A stretch of 64,000 bases of DNA from Emiliania huxleyi CCMP1516 (GCF_000372725.1 NW_005197722.1:212632-276631), one strand, 5' to 3'; counted from the first letter of the stretch, positions 1 through 12,207 are shown. Numbers and translations: made by a program. The notes: generated by a model from the sequence alone, not told the origin.

Positions 1-220
1 AAGATTATCGTGTCAGAGTGAAATGGCACTAGCCGAGCCAGCTGAAGCTCGAGACTCCTCGGTATCACGAATTGTGGGGGTCACGGAGATAAGCGGCGGA
101 CGACGGGGGAGCCATATATCTTTACGCAGTGCACTGCGGTGAGGCTGCGCAGCGGGGGCTCACCCCCTGCACCGCGCTCAGCGGCGCAGGGGAGGGCGGT
201 CGGTGGCGGCGGCGGCGAGG

Positions 221-421
221 CGCGAGGCGGTGGCGGCGGTGGTGCGGGCGGCGGGATGACAGGGGAGGCGGCGGGATTGACAGGGGACGCGGCGGCCACG
301 AGCGGAGCGGCGCGAGAAGGGGGGGGGGCGGCGGCGAGGCGCCGGTGAGCGAGGCGCCCGCGCCATCAGAGGGACGCGCCGCTGCGAGATGGAGGGCGGC
401 GGTGACGGAGGCGAGGCGCGA

Positions 422-495
<74 letters not shown>

Positions 496-741
496 ACGGC
501 GGCACCGAGTCTCGGTGAGCGTCGGCGGGAGGAGGAGCAGCGGCGGCGCTCGCTCGCTGTTGACGGGAGCGCTTTTGAGCCTGGGAGCCCAAGCATGCCA
601 CTGCGACCGGCGTGCCCGGGAACGGAGATCGCGCGCGCGCCGCCACTCACGACGCGCGCGCGATCTTCGCCAGTCGGGTCCCAGAGGGAAGCGGTCTTCT
701 CGGCCGACGTCCAGCGGCGCGCAAGGAAGCAGGCGCAGCGG
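221..741. repeat. Segmental repeat, copy 1 (GGC-rich block, second copy at 52261-52744)
   Basis: Direct reading shows this stretch matching 52261-52744 over almost its whole length: the same CGCGAGGCGG start, the same TTGACAGGGG repeats, the same GGC run, the same GCGCGCGCCGCCACTCACG block and the same GGAAGCAGGCGCAGCGG end. Outside these limits the flanks are unrelated. The second copy lies inside a mariner/Stowaway-like element, so this copy may be the source or a sibling. A short ATG-initiated frame with a polyglycine run (from 389) occurs in both copies, but its composition is explained by the triplet repeat and I do not call it a gene. Confidence 0.8.
423..494. repeat. GGC trinucleotide microsatellite, about 24 units
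   Basis: An uninterrupted run of GGC triplets. The same position in the second copy of the segment (near 52460-52505) carries a shorter, interrupted run, so the tract has changed length between copies. Confidence 0.95.
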
Positions 742-1199
742 AGGCGGCCTAGCACCGGCTCGGCGCCGGGCGGTTGCGCTGCCCGCGAGCCGCGTCCTGA
801 GCCTCGGCAGCGCGCTGCGCGCGGCGCGGCGCTCGCGCTGCTGCGGTGCCGAGAGCGGCATGATGGTTCGCCAGCTGCCAAGCTCGAGACTCCTCGGAAT
901 CGGACAAGCCGGCTTACAGCTGGCGCACCGCGTCCGCCCCGGGCCGCCCCGGGCCCCCTGCGGCGCGCGGGATGGCGGCAATCGGCGCGCTGATCGCCTC
1001 GCACCGTCGCTGCACCTCGCGAGCCTGGGGATGTGCCGCGCGCCGCGACCTCGGGATGCGCCGCAGCGTCCCGCCTGCCCGGCGGCAGCAGCTCCCTGGA
1101 GGAGACAGACGCGTGGGCGTTTGCAAACAGCAAACGCGTCAGAACGATGCTGCGTGGGCTTGACCTGGCTGGACCGTCGGTATGCGGAGTCGCAATGCG

Positions 1200-1372
1200 T
1201 TGAGGATGACGAGGAGGAGGAAGGCGACGAGGAGGAGGAGGAAAAGGACGAGGAGGAAGAGGACGAGGAGGAAGAAGACGAGGAGGAGGGAGAAGACGAG
1301 GAGGAGGAAGAAGACGAGGAGGAGGAGGGCGAGGACCAATGCGAGGTGGAGGACAGCGAGGAGGAGGACGGA
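1200..1372. repeat. GAG/GAC-rich purine tract
   Basis: A strongly purine-biased tract made of GAG, GAC and GAA triplets. Read on the plus strand it gives an Asp/Glu-only segment inside an open frame that runs from 389 to 1450. The opposite strand and other frames are equally open because of the composition, so coding is not supported. Confidence 0.7.
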
Positions 1373-1502
1373 CACTGTGCCGACGCTGCCTTTGCAATGA
1401 GTTGCACTCCCAGCCACCGCACAACTCGCTCCCTGTGCGTATGCAGCTAATCGGCCGCTTCCCCCACGCGCAGGTCAATGGACCTACATTGGGGCGCGCT
1501 CG

Positions 1503-2120
1503 AGACATCAGCAGAGCAGTTCAAATGGACTTGCTCGCCCATCGGCGGAAAAACACAGCAAGAGCTACGATGGCCCACAGAAAGAGTTCTTCAAGTGGAG
1601 CAAAGCCAAGGCAGGCGAAGTCGTCAACGGCGTGATGCCGGATTCAAAGAGGTCGTATCTCACCACGGTGGCAGTCAACCTAGACGGCTCAGAGGCCTCT
1701 CAGACAGACATTGAGAACCCGTCAATAGACACGCGGAGCGTGGAGGTTGCCTTTGTGACGCCGGAGGCATTTGACGAATATCAAACACAGTACCTATTCC
1801 ATCGACCTCAACTGACCACAGGGAAGGGTCGAAAACAAGGACCCCTTGCGACGGCTGAGTACAAGGCTCCCAGACCTAAAGAGGGGACGAACGTGAACCA
1901 CGGTACGGCTGTACAACATCGCAAGGCGATGGCCGACTTGTACAAACAGCAGTCAAGAGTTGTATCCGCGTCACATGGATGGAGTTCAGGCCCCAAACAC
2001 CAGCCCGAATTGGGCAGCGATCCTTGCAACCTTTCAGAAGCAAACGGCGGGGAGGCGACGCGAGAAATATTCTGCGCGTGGGTTGCAGCTTCTGGGAGAA
2101 AAAAAATTGCTTTAGCTAAA
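1503..2120 (+). CDS. Unrecognised open reading frame, possible exon
   Basis: This frame stays open from about 1503 to 2309, with an in-frame ATG at 1635. Its composition (Lys, Asp, Gln, Tyr and Phe spread evenly, lower GC) is unlike the simple-sequence ORFs around it, including segments such as DGPQKEFFKWSKAKAG and VEVAFVTPEAFDEYQTQYLF. I recognise no family. The last 60 codons lose this character. It could be an exon of a host gene or a decayed mobile-element ORF. No splice sites were assigned. Confidence 0.3.
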
Positions 2121-3135
2121 AGAACGGGCACGAGGTTTTCTTCAAGTCTCGCTCCGCGAGGCGGAGAACTCCTCCCTGCCTTCGGGCCCCTTCTCAATGT
2201 CGCGCAGCGAGCCGGCGGTGCTACACACACTATGCCTGGATTCGTTTTCTCTCCAAAGGAGTGTTTTCTTTTGAACTTTTCTTTTATGCATTATGGCAGA
2301 CGACAGTAAAAAGTGCGGCAGGGGTTTCGGTGTGGAGCCTTTCCGGTATATTTTGTATCTGGACAACACTCAGCAGGAATGTTTGTCTCCCCATCATGTT
2401 TTTCTTTTTGGGCAGTAAGCGAGCACACACACACAGGGGCGCAACAGCGTACACTTACCAACAGTCGAATACGGGGCTGCGTGCAGCAGGCGCGGGCTCG
2501 GTCGTTCTTCGACTCACATCGCTGCGGTGTGTGCCCGGGGAGGCGCGGCGGCGGGGTGGATTGAGAAGGTCTCAGAGAGACTGCAGGCGTGCAGAGGCGC
2601 GCGCTGCAGTGTCTCTGACTGGGCTGCTGGCGGAGTGTGCGCGAGACGGCGTGGTGAGGCGAGGGGCAGGCTGTTGTTGCGGGGTGCGGGCTGCATCGTT
2701 GAGCGCAGTGCGTGCACATGGTGCTGTATGCTGTGTGTGCAGGCAGGCTGTCAGGCTGTGCAGCAGACTGAGCAGATGAGCGCGCGCGGGTGCGGGCGTG
2801 CGTGCGTGCCTTGCGTGGTGCAGAATCTGCGTCGTACGCGGCGCGTCCTGGTACAGCCGCTTGTGAGATGCCAGAAGCAGTGTGCAGAGCCTGCACAGGG
2901 CGCAAAAAGGCGAGGTAGTGCTGGTGAGGTGTGCTGCGGCGCGCGCGTCGCGGCGTGAGTGGATATGCGGCTGGCTCTGGTGGTGCGAGGGGCGCGTGGC
3001 TGGTGCGGGCGGCGCGGGACGGCCATGGGGCGCCAGCACAGGGCTTGCGCACATGACACAGGCTTCTGGGCGCTGCTCGTGTGTTTGCGTGCGCGCGGGG
3101 ACGTACGCGCAGTTTTTGCGCAGCGGCGCCGCCAA

Positions 3136-3189
3136 GCGCCCGCCCCGGCGGTGAGCGACGCGTAGCGAGCGAATCGCCGGGGCGGGCGC
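3136..3189. repeat. GC-rich perfect hairpin, 15-bp stem
   Basis: GCGCCCGCCCCGGCG at 3136-3150 is the exact reverse complement of 3175-3189, with a 24-nt loop. The stem continues with one mismatch into the flanking CCA/TGG. No U-tract or gene end is associated with it. Confidence 0.8.
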
Positions 3190-3233
3190 CTGGCGGCTCC
3201 GCGGAGCTCCTTTGGCTCGGCGCGGGCGGGGGC

Positions 3234-3280
3234 GAGTAAAAAGAAATTTACCCCCTGGCGGGTCGCGATTTCTTTTTACT
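3234..3280. repeat. AT-rich perfect hairpin, 14-bp stem
   Basis: GAGTAAAAAGAAAT at 3234-3247 is the reverse complement of ATTTCTTTTTACTC at 3267-3280. Each arm lies next to a copy of the same G-rich direct repeat. Confidence 0.8.
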
Positions 3281-4225
3281 CGGCGCGGGCGGGGGCGAGT
3301 AAAAGCTGTGGCCGCGATTTCAGCCGGTCTCGTGACCGCCCCGCCTCAGCAGGTACGCGTTTGAGCGAGGCCATCCCGCAGCGCACACCGAGACGGGGCC
3401 GGTCGCGGGCAGCGCCACGCTGCAGGCGTCTGCCGGAGGCCCGCCGGAGGCCGTACGCGGCGGCCACTTCCCGTCAGTCTTTCGCCGCGCTCCGGCCGCT
3501 CCTTTGCTCCTGGCCGTCACTTCCCAGCGGCTTTGCATTCCCCCAGCGCGCTGTCGAGGCTGGCAAAGGGGAGGACGCGCGCAGCGCTGCGCCGCAGGCG
3601 CTCCGCCGGTCAGCGCCCGGCCGCAGCGCGCAGCGCAAGGCTGGGCGCTGGCCGGCGGATACCCCGTAGGGCCGCCGGAGGCTCTTTGGGCCGACACAGT
3701 CATGCCGCCTTTTGCCCGCAGGGCTCTCCGGCCTGCGGACAACAGCGCGCTCTCGCCGGCGCGCTCTCGGCCATACGCGAGCAGGCCCCCTCGCTCTCGC
3801 TCCCCCCTCGCCATCGCACGCAGGTGAAGCTCGGACGGCGGCATGGGAGGGGCGAGGCAGTGCCGTTCCACTCTGACGGCAGACGGGCTGCGCGAGAGCG
3901 ACTACCGGGAGCGCGCTTCGGCTCCTCCCCGCCCCCGCCCCCTCCGCCCCCCTGCCCTCCCCCCCGCAGCTCTGCTAAGTCGTCGTGCTCCCGCTCCGGA
4001 GTGGCTATGATGACGGTGTTTGTTTGTTGTGCAGCTTCAGTCTGTGTGCGCGTAGCGTGTGCGGGAGCCCGCGTGACCGCCTTAATCTTGTGGCACGACC
4101 GCGGTAGTGATACGAAGTGACAGCCTGTGCGTGTTAAACTTAAAACGCCAAGCTAGGGCTGGGTCGAGGACAGACACGTCCACACCTGTCGTTCACGGCA
4201 TTCACGGCGAATTTCTTTGGGCGTC

Positions 4226-5520
4226 ATGGTCGGACGGAGCCTGAGCGAGGACGAGCGCTCGGCGGAGCTGCTGGCTGTTGTGCGCGGGCTACAAGCGTTC
4301 TTCTCGTCGCACGGCCGCGAGGCGGTCTTCCCCGACCTCTCCGATAAGGTCGGGTACGGCGATTACAACGTCGCGGGCGCGCGCGGACACCAGCTGCTCG
4401 AGACAGTCACCGCGGAGATCAACGCGTGCGCGCACATCAAGTCGGGCTCCTGGCCGTGCAAACAGGTCGAGTCGGTCCGCAGGCACTACGTCGGCAAGAT
4501 CAGGGCCGATGTCGGGCGCGAGGACGAGGCCGCGTTCGAGGCATACGCCCGGGCGCTCGAGCAGACGCGGCCCGAGGCGGCGAGCGGCTCCGCCCCGCTC
4601 ATGCAGCGCCCGGCGGAGGAGGCAGCGGATATGGTGGTCGACGCCAGCCCTGCTCCGCTCGGGGAGCGCCCTGCGACCGTGCACAACGCGGGCGCGAGCG
4701 CGGCGAGCGCTGAGGCGGGCTGCACTTCGGCCGGCTGCGAGGAGGAAGCGGCGGCTGCAGAGGCGGACGCGGCGCAATCGGGCGAGAGAGGGTACGAGGG
4801 CGAGAGTTCAACACGCTGCGCCCCCCCGGTGAGTACGAGGGGCGCGGCGTCGAGCGGTTCGCCAGCGGCGACGTCTACGAGGGTGAGTACAAGGCGGGTA
4901 AGAAGGAGGGGCGCGGCGTCTACCGGTGGGCCAACGGCAACCTCTACGAGGGCGAGTTCAAGGCGGGCAAGAAGGAGGGGCGCGGCGTCTTCCGGTGGGC
5001 CGATGGACGCGTCTACGAGGGCGAGTGGAAGGCGTACAACGTCTACAACGGCGAGTGGAAGGCGGACAAGCAGGAGGGGCGCGGCGTCATGCGGTACGCC
5101 AACGGCAACGTCTACGACGGCGAGTGGAAGGCGGGTCAGAGGGAGGGGCGCGGCGTCTGGCGGTGCACCAACGGCGACGTCTACGAGGGCGAGTACAAGG
5201 CGGGTCTGGCGGAGGGGCGCGGCGTCCTCCGGCTCGCCAACGGCGACGTCTACGAAAGCGAGTACAAGGCGGGTAAGTTCGAGGGGCGCGGCATCTACCG
5301 GTACGCCAGCGGCGAGGTGGAGTCGGGCTTCTACAAGCAGGATGCCCCCGTCGGCGAGGGCGTCATGTGGCTGGCGGACGGGCGGCGGGCGAAGCGGCTG
5401 CGTGACGGGGAGTGGGAGGAGGAGATCTCGCCGGAGGAGGCGCGGCAGACCGCCGAGCGGCTCGGGCTCCCAATCCCGTCCCCGCTGCCCGGCGCGTCCG
5501 AGGGAGAAGAGAGATACTAG
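4226..5520 (+). CDS. MORN-repeat protein with an internal frame change
   Basis: The C-terminal half (4828-5520) contains at least seven MORN repeats of the YEGEYKAGKKEGRGVYRWANG type, ending in a stop at 5518-5520. MORN repeats usually bind membranes or scaffold phosphoinositide-linked and cytoskeletal proteins. The N-terminal half (ATG at 4226) is an unrecognised roughly 200-residue region with an HG-x-E-AVFPDLSDKVGYGDYN stretch followed by an Ala/Glu-rich linker. The two halves lie in different frames; the change falls at a run of seven C at 4821-4827. It may be a homopolymer error, a real frameshift, or a short intron, since GTGAGT splice-like sequences recur in the repeats. Without the change, the first in-frame ATG of the repeat frame is at 5089. 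Confidence 0.75.
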
Positions 5521-5664
5521 TGGCGACTGCACGTGCAGACAGTATTTCTCTTCACAATGTTGCAAAAACAAACTTTGGCGAGCCAACGCAGCTTTTACAC
5601 ATCGCGGCAGTCGAGGCTCGAGCTCGTAGTCTTCCGTAGCCCGCAGCGCGACCCGGGTGAACTC

Positions 5665-5747
5665 GGAGCCTAGCGCAGCGCGAACTCACCGTCTGAGCCT
5701 AGCGCAGCGCGAACTCGCCGTCTGAGCCTAGCGCAGCGCGAACTCGC
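5665..5747. repeat. 29-bp tandem repeat, 3 copies
   Basis: GAGCCTAGCGCAGCGCGAAC recurs at 5665, 5694 and 5723, a 29-bp period, in the gap between the MORN gene and the zinc-knuckle ORF. Confidence 0.85.
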
Positions 5748-5879
5748 TCCTGTTCATAGCTGCGCAACCCTAGCCTAGCTCCATTTTCACGCGGTGTGCG
5801 TGGAGAAGGGCATGAGGGGCGCCGGCTGCGCGTGTATTGGCGCGTGAGAGTGTGGTGCCCGAAGGCGAGAAGGCGCCCG

Positions 5880-6323
5880 AAGGCAGGAGGACTGGTCGTC
5901 CAGCATCTCCGCAATCTGGGCAAAGACTACCGGGAGAGGGATATGCTGGCCGAGGCCTCACTCATCCTCGAGTTCTCGTCTGGACTGGGCGACAAGCAGT
6001 TCTTCACCTACATCGAGCGATTTTTCCGCAAGTACCCGGGGCGCGGCCTGCCGGAGCTGCCGCTCGACCGGATCCTTCGCGACGACGTCTACCGCGAGCA
6101 TGAGAGGTCAGTCGAGTCGTTCAAGAAGGAGCTGGCCGAGCTCGCCAAGCGCGTCACCAAGGCGGAGGCGGCTGCGGCGGAGGCCCAGCGGGCGGCCGAG
6201 GAGGCGAAGCGGTCGGGCAAGTCGGGCGCCAAGACCTGCTTCTGGTGCGGCGAGGAGGGGCACGTCAAGCCTGACTGCCCCGTCTTCAAAGCCGATTTGC
6301 CGAAGGTCAAGAAGGGCAACTGA
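5880..6323 (+). CDS. Small CCHC zinc-knuckle protein, possibly Gag-like
   Basis: The open frame ends at 6323 with a single zinc knuckle, CFWCGEEGHVKPDC (C-x2-C-x4-H-x4-C), close to its C-terminus. Before it lie an Ala/Glu/Lys-rich segment predicted to be a coiled coil and a helical region with FFTYIERFFRKYPG. This layout (helical domain, coiled coil, knuckle, basic tail) is that of nucleic-acid-binding proteins, including Gag-type proteins of LTR retroelements and small host RNA-binding proteins. No reverse transcriptase, integrase or terminal repeats are visible nearby. If it is element-derived it is an isolated fossil. The N-terminal limit is uncertain because the first ATG in frame is at 5943. 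Confidence 0.5.
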   Translation, partial: KAGGLVVQHLRNLGKDYRERDMLAEASLILEFSSGLGDKQFFTYIERFFRKYPGRGLPELPLDRILRDDVYREHERSVESFKKELAELAKRVTKAEAAAAEAQRAAEEAKRSGKSGAKTCFWCGEEGHVKPDCPVFKADLPKVKKGN

Positions 6324-6970
6324 CGCCCGCGGGACCTAGCCCCACCGCCTTGCCCCGCTCGCTCCGCGTGACCCTCACGCGCCGCGGGCAGGGCTCGGGA
6401 CGGTGAGGCGCCCCACCGCGCCGTTGCAGCCCGGGCTCATGAAGGGAGAGCCGACGCCCTTAACAGGGTGGCTCCTTCTCTGATCCCCGCCCGGGCAGCC
6501 CGGCGTTTTTCTGTGTTTCCACCTCACAGAGGTGGTGGCGCCTCTCCTCCCCCACACCAGGGCGAGGCAGGCGTCTCCTCCCCTGGTGGTGGTCGTGTGT
6601 TTGGTGCGTCGTATGTGGTAGTCGTTCGTCCCAGTGACAGAGTTTTGGAGTCAGCGCTGAGTTCAGTTGTCTCAACTCGTACTGTGGGCGATGGTCCGGC
6701 CCCGGCGGAAACCGAGGGCGAGGAGGAGAATCGGCGGGCGAATATCGACTGGGCGGGCTGCCCAGCCATCGCCGACTCGGCCCCGCCGGAACGGCCAGCC
6801 CTCTCTCGGCTCGTTTTGGGATGCAGCCAGCTCCACGCACCTCGAGGCGTCGCGAGCCGGCCACCGGCCACGCCGCCCCCCAGCGGTGTGGCGGGCATCT
6901 CAGCCACGAGTGTCGAGCGGGCAGACGACGACCGACGCGCCGCTCGGACGATGCTCGACGAGCTGGGCAC
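6324..6970. other. PKS 3' junction, non-PKS sequence
   Basis: PKS homology on the minus strand stops near 6970. Beyond it the minus-strand frame continues to a stop at 6460 but encodes only basic/proline-rich sequence with no family resemblance. A stretch within it (about 6866-6922) is related to 27561-27618, next to the end of the second PKS fragment. I see no independent gene here. Confidence 0.5.
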
Positions 6971-8604
6971 CACAGCAGCGCCGCCACCGACGAGAAGAGC
7001 ACGCACGCGTCGAGCGGCGAGGCGGCGCTCGCTCGCTGCAGGCCCCAGCCGCCGACCGCCTTGGGAGCGTACACGCGCCGGAAGGCCTGCGCCGTCTGGG
7101 AGCGGAGCAGGCCGTCTGCTAGCACGCCCGCCGCGTGCCACGCGCCAGCGAGCCGCTCGCCATCATCGCCGCCAGCAGACGCCCATGCAACCAAGCGCCG
7201 CACGTCCGCCTCCTCGGCCGCATCGCAAGCCGCAGCCCGCACCGCGCAGCCAGCCAGCGAGGCGAGGCGAGCGCTCTCTGCCGGCGCCACCCGCCCGCCC
7301 CGAGAGGCGAGGACCAAGCCCGCCGCCCCTCGACCGCCGAGCCACTTGGCGACGAGCAGGCCGACGCCGCCCGTGCCGCCCGTCAGCAGCTGGAGGCCGC
7401 CCACGCCGCTCGAGCCCTCTGGCGGCGCGTCGAGGCGGCTCAGCCGCGGCACCCTCGCCCCGCCGTAGCTGGCCACGGCCTCCGGCTCGGTCGGTGGCAG
7501 CGCCGAGGCCACCGCCACCAGCTCCGCCGCCGAGAGTCCGGCGCCGTCGACGTGCGAGAGGCTGCTGCCCGGCGCCTCGGCTCTCGCCGTGCGGGCGAGG
7601 CCGAGCAGGCCGGCGTGCGAGGGGCACACACGTGCGGCGGCGCTACAAGGCTGCGATCCGCCACTGCTGAGCAGCCACGTAGGGAGAGGCTGCGAGGCAG
7701 GCTGCGAGAGCACGAAGCGGAGGCCCGCCTCGACCGCCGGCAGCGCCGAGGCCTTGGAGGCGGTGGCGAGCGCGACGGCGCTGGCGGCGGCCTCGAGCGG
7801 GAGAGGCGCGGTTGGGAGTGAGATGACCGGCCTGGCGCGGGCGCCGAGGACGAGCGTGGGCAGTGCAGCAGCCGGAGCAGCGACGGGCGGGACGAACTCG
7901 ATGACGTAGCTGTGAGAGCTAGCAGCAGCCTCTACACTCGCAGCAGCCGCCTCGGCGCTTGGAGCAGCCTCGCGCCACGCGAAGCGGCGTCGCTTGTAGC
8001 GAAGGGGCGTCGTCGCGGCACCGCTGGTGCTACTGAGAGAAGGCGGCGCCGCCTCGAGCACGGCGTGGGCGATGGTGCCGCTGTACCCAAACGAGCTCAC
8101 GCCGCCCCTCCCGCCCGCCGCGGCATCCCGCCCCCGGGCCAGCTGCGTCGGCAGCGCGCACGCAGCGCCCTCCACCGCAGAGCCGACGTGCGGGTTGATG
8201 CGGCGCAGCTGCGCGTTCGGCGGCGCCTGCGCCTCGAGCAGCCCCGCCGCCAGCCGAAGCAGCCCCGCCAGCCCCGCCGCAGGCTCGGCGTGGCCGCAGT
8301 TCGCCTTGAGGCTGCCCACGCAGAGCGGCGGCGACGGCGCGCGCGCAGCCAGCACCGCCGCCGCAAGCGAGCGCACCTCGATCGGGTCGCCGAGCGGCGT
8401 GCCGGTGCCGTGCGCCTCGTAGGCCGAGAGGGCGGCGGGCTCGACGCCTCCGTCGGCGAGGGCGGCCCGCAGCAGCGCCTGCTGCGCCTGCCCGTTGGGC
8501 GCGGTGAGGCTCGCGCTCTTGCCGTCTTGCCGCACGCAGCTGCCGAGGAGGGAGAGCCCCGCCGGCCTGATGCCATCTCCGCTTGGCTGCAGCACTGCGG
8601 CGTG

Positions 8605-8635
<31 letters not shown>

Positions 8636-11600
8636 CGGCTGTCAAACGAGTGCGAGCGGCCGCGGGAAGAGGTCATGCCGGCCATGGCGGTGGCGACTGC
8701 AGCTGCCTGACTGAAAATCATGTTGACGCCGAGGGCGAGGGCAGCGGGGCACTCGTGCTTCTGCAGCGCACGCATGCCACCGTGCGACGCGACGAGGCCG
8801 CTCGAGCAAGCCGTGTCGATCGAGGAGCAAGGCCCCTGCATGCCGAGCACGAACGAGAGGCGCCCCGCCGCCACCGAGCAGGTGGCCGCAGTCGCCGAGT
8901 AGGCGCTCGACGCGAGAGAGGGCGAGCGAGCCACCACCTCGCCAAACTCGGGGTTCCAGATGCCGAGGAAGACGCCCGTCACGCTGCCCAGCAGCTCCGC
9001 CTTGCGCATGCCCGCGCCGTGCAGCGCCTCGTAGCCGCACTCGAGCAGCCTCCGCTGCTGCGGGTCCATCGAAGCCGCCTCGGCCGGCGAGACGCCAAAG
9101 AAGCCGTTGTCAAAGAGCTCCGCGTCGGCAAGGAAGGAGGCGCAGCGCTGTCGAGCGGCGACGGGCTCAGATACAGCCGCGAAGCGAGAGAGGTCGGCTG
9201 TGTCCCAGCGGCTCGCTGGCACCTCGCTGGCCGCATCGTGGCCTGCCGCAGCCATTCGCCACAGGCCGCGGATACCGTCGCCCTGCGCGCCGTCGGGAGC
9301 AACGGCACACATCGAAACAAGCTCCACCCGGCGTTCATCTGCGGTGTGGATTGTGGCCGCTGCTGCGCCGGCCGGAGCGGCGCCGCCGAGCGAGCCGAGG
9401 TGGGTGGCGAGCTGTCGCACTGTCGGGTGCTCAAAGACGAGCGTGCTCGGCAGGCTCGCTCCCGACGCCCTCTGCAGCTGATTGCGCAGCTCGACGGCGC
9501 CGAGCGAGTCGAGGCCCGCCTCCATCAGCGGCGCGTCGGCGTCCACCTCTGCCCCCGCCGTCTGCTTCACCATCTCCAGCACATCCTCGACGCCGACGGC
9601 AGAGGCTCTCGCGCGAGAGGCAACGGCCTCGGTCGATGCCGACGCCACGGCGGGCGCCACGGCCGTGAAGAAGGCAGGCGCGTCCCTTGCGCCGCTGAGG
9701 AAGCGGCGCCAGTCCACGATGATGGCCGCCACGACCGGCGAGCCCACAAGAAGCAGCGACGCGCCGAGCGCCATGAGCCCCTGCGCGGGCGAGAGGAGCC
9801 CGATGCCGCCCGCCTGCAGCCGCGCGTTCACCCCCTGCCCCGCCGCCATGCCGACGTCTGCCCACGGCCCCCACTGCACGCTCGTCGCCGCAGAGCCGCG
9901 AACGTGCCGCGAGGCGGCGAGCGCGTCGAGGCAGCAGTTGGCGGCGGAGTAGTTCGCCTGGCCGCCCCCGCCCAGCAGCGCCGCCACCGACGAGAAGAGC
10001 GCGCACACATCGAGCGGCGAGGCGGCGCATGCTCGGTGCAGGCCCCGAGCACCGTGCGCCTTGGGAGCGTACACGCGCTGCAGCGCCGCCGCCGTCTGGG
10101 AGGCGAGCACGGCGTCCGCCAGCACGCCCGCCGCGTGCCACGCGCCACTCAGCGGCGCCGCATCGCCATCTCCGCTCGCCGCGCAGCACAGAAGCCGCGC
10201 AACGCTTGACGGCTGGGCGGCGTCGCACGCGGCGGCGAGGACGGTGCAGCGTGGCGGCAGCCGGCCAGACGCTCCGCTCGGGGCCGCGGCGCCGCTGCGA
10301 GACGCGAGGATGAGCCGACCAGCGCCGCTCTCTGCGAGCCACCTGGCTGTGACGAGGCCCAGCCCGCCCAGCCCGCCGGTGAGGAGGTGCGAGCCGAGGG
10401 TGGGCACGTCGGTCTCGGTGGAGGGCGGCTGGGTGCAGGGCTGCAGGCGAGGCGCGAGAAGCAGCCACTTGCGAAGGAGGAGATCGGGCTCGTCGAGCGG
10501 TAGAGCGCTGGCAACGGCGAGATCGTGCGCTGCACTCGCCGTCGACAGGTCGAGCTGGTGCACGTCTTTGACGCCCTCTGCTCGCGCCGCGCGGGCGAGG
10601 CCGAGCGAGCCGGCGTGGTGAGAGCCGGTCGCGGCGCTGGCTCCGTGAGCGTGCGCGCCAGCGGTGAGCAGGACGAGGCGGGGAGGGGCCGTTGAAGCCA
10701 GCCGCACGCGCAGCAGCGACAGGGCTGCTTCGAGAGCAGTCAGTGGCGCCGAGGCTGCCCGGCCCACCGCAGCCGGTGCTGCGAAGGAGAGGCCGCCCAG
10801 GCGCTCGGTGTCGCCTGCTGGGCTCGGTGATGCCTCATCGAAGCCTCTCTCTCCTCGCCTCGAGCCCAGGACGAGGAGCGAAGCCGTGGCAGTGACAGGC
10901 GTCTCGCTCCTCTCCCACTCGGTGACGTATAGATGCCGCACGCGCTGCGCGGACGCGTCGAGCGACGCCTTGAGCGCACGCGACTCGAAGCCGGCGAGGC
11001 GCACCCCCGCCGAGGCGGCGCCGCTGGCGACGACCACCCCGACCGCCCCGCCGCCCTCCCGCTCCGCCACCGGCCACGCCGTGCCGCTCGCATCCGCCAG
11101 CGCCGCCTCGCCCACAGAGAAGGGCAGCCGCGTCTCGCCCTCCCCTGCCGTCAAGGCGAGCAGCGAGGACAGGTGCAGCGAGCCGTCGAGGTCGGCCGGG
11201 TGGACGCGAGTGCCCTCCTTGCGCGAGCGGCGGCACAGCCGGCTGACGGCGGTACCAGTAGCGCTCGAGACGGCCGCCACCTCGAGCGTGCGGTACCGAG
11301 GGCCGTACTCGAGGCCGACCAAGCGGAGCAGCGAGTAGAGCGAGGCGGCGTTGACCGCCTCGCCGCACGAGGCGCGAGCCGCGGCGAGCGAGAGGCCAGG
11401 GAGCGGGCCCGACGCGGCCGACGCGTCGCCGGCGCAGTGAGCCGTCGACGCCTCGCCGCCTCCCTCGGAGGTCACCTCGAACCGGCCCTCGACCACGCCC
11501 ACCCTCACCCGCGCCTCGCTCAGGTCGCCGTCCAGCACGAGCGGCTGCAGGAAGTAGACGCGCCGCAGCGACGCGCCTCCGCCGCCGCCAGAGAGGGCGA

Positions 11601-12176
11601 CACACGCCGCGCGAGCCATCTCGAGGTAGGCGGCGGCGGGGAAGACGACGCGGCCCCGCACGACGTGGTCGGCGACGATGGCGAGGAGGGGCCCGCCGGC
11701 CGGCGAGGAGAAGGCGTCGGCCTGCCGCCGATCGGCGTCCGCCTCTCGCCGCTGGAGGAGCGGGTGGGGCGCCTCGCGCCACGCGTAGTGGCGGCGGGCA
11801 AAAACGAGCGGCGGCGGGCTGCACGTGGAGAGCGAGGGCGGCGCCGCCTCGAGCACGGCGTGGGCGATGGTGCCGCTGTACCCAAACGAGCTCACCCCGA
11901 CCACGCCCTCCCCTCCCCCCGCCCGCCGTGCGAGCCCCTGCGTCGGCAGCGCCGTCGGCCGCGCCGCCGCGCCGAGCCGCTCGCCCACGAGCGGGTTGAG
12001 CGACCGCAGCTGCGCGTTGCCCAGCCACGTCGAGCAGCCCACCGCCGCCGCCGCCTTGGCCAGCCCAAGCAGCCCCGACACCGGCTCGGCGTGGCCCGCA
12101 TTCGCCTTGTGCGTCCCGAGGCAGAGAGCCCCGCCGCCCGCGCCTCCCAGCGCCGCGGCGAGGGAGCCCGCCTCGG

Positions 12177-12207
<31 letters not shown>

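Larger units (their letters stand above)
2310..4200. other. Intergenic region with no supported gene
   Basis: The stretch is GC-rich and open in many frames on both strands, with no recognisable domain. It contains a short CA run near 2428 and the two hairpins listed separately at 3136-3189 and 3234-3280. Around 3211-3305 a segment of about 30 bases (core CGGCGCGGGCGGGGGCGAG followed by TAAAA) occurs twice. Confidence 0.5.

Noticed and set aside
389-1450. A 353-codon plus-strand frame with polyglycine and an acidic segment
   Set aside because: Glycine comes from the GGC microsatellite and the acidic part from a GAG/GAC tract; several other frames are equally open. No domain is recognisable.
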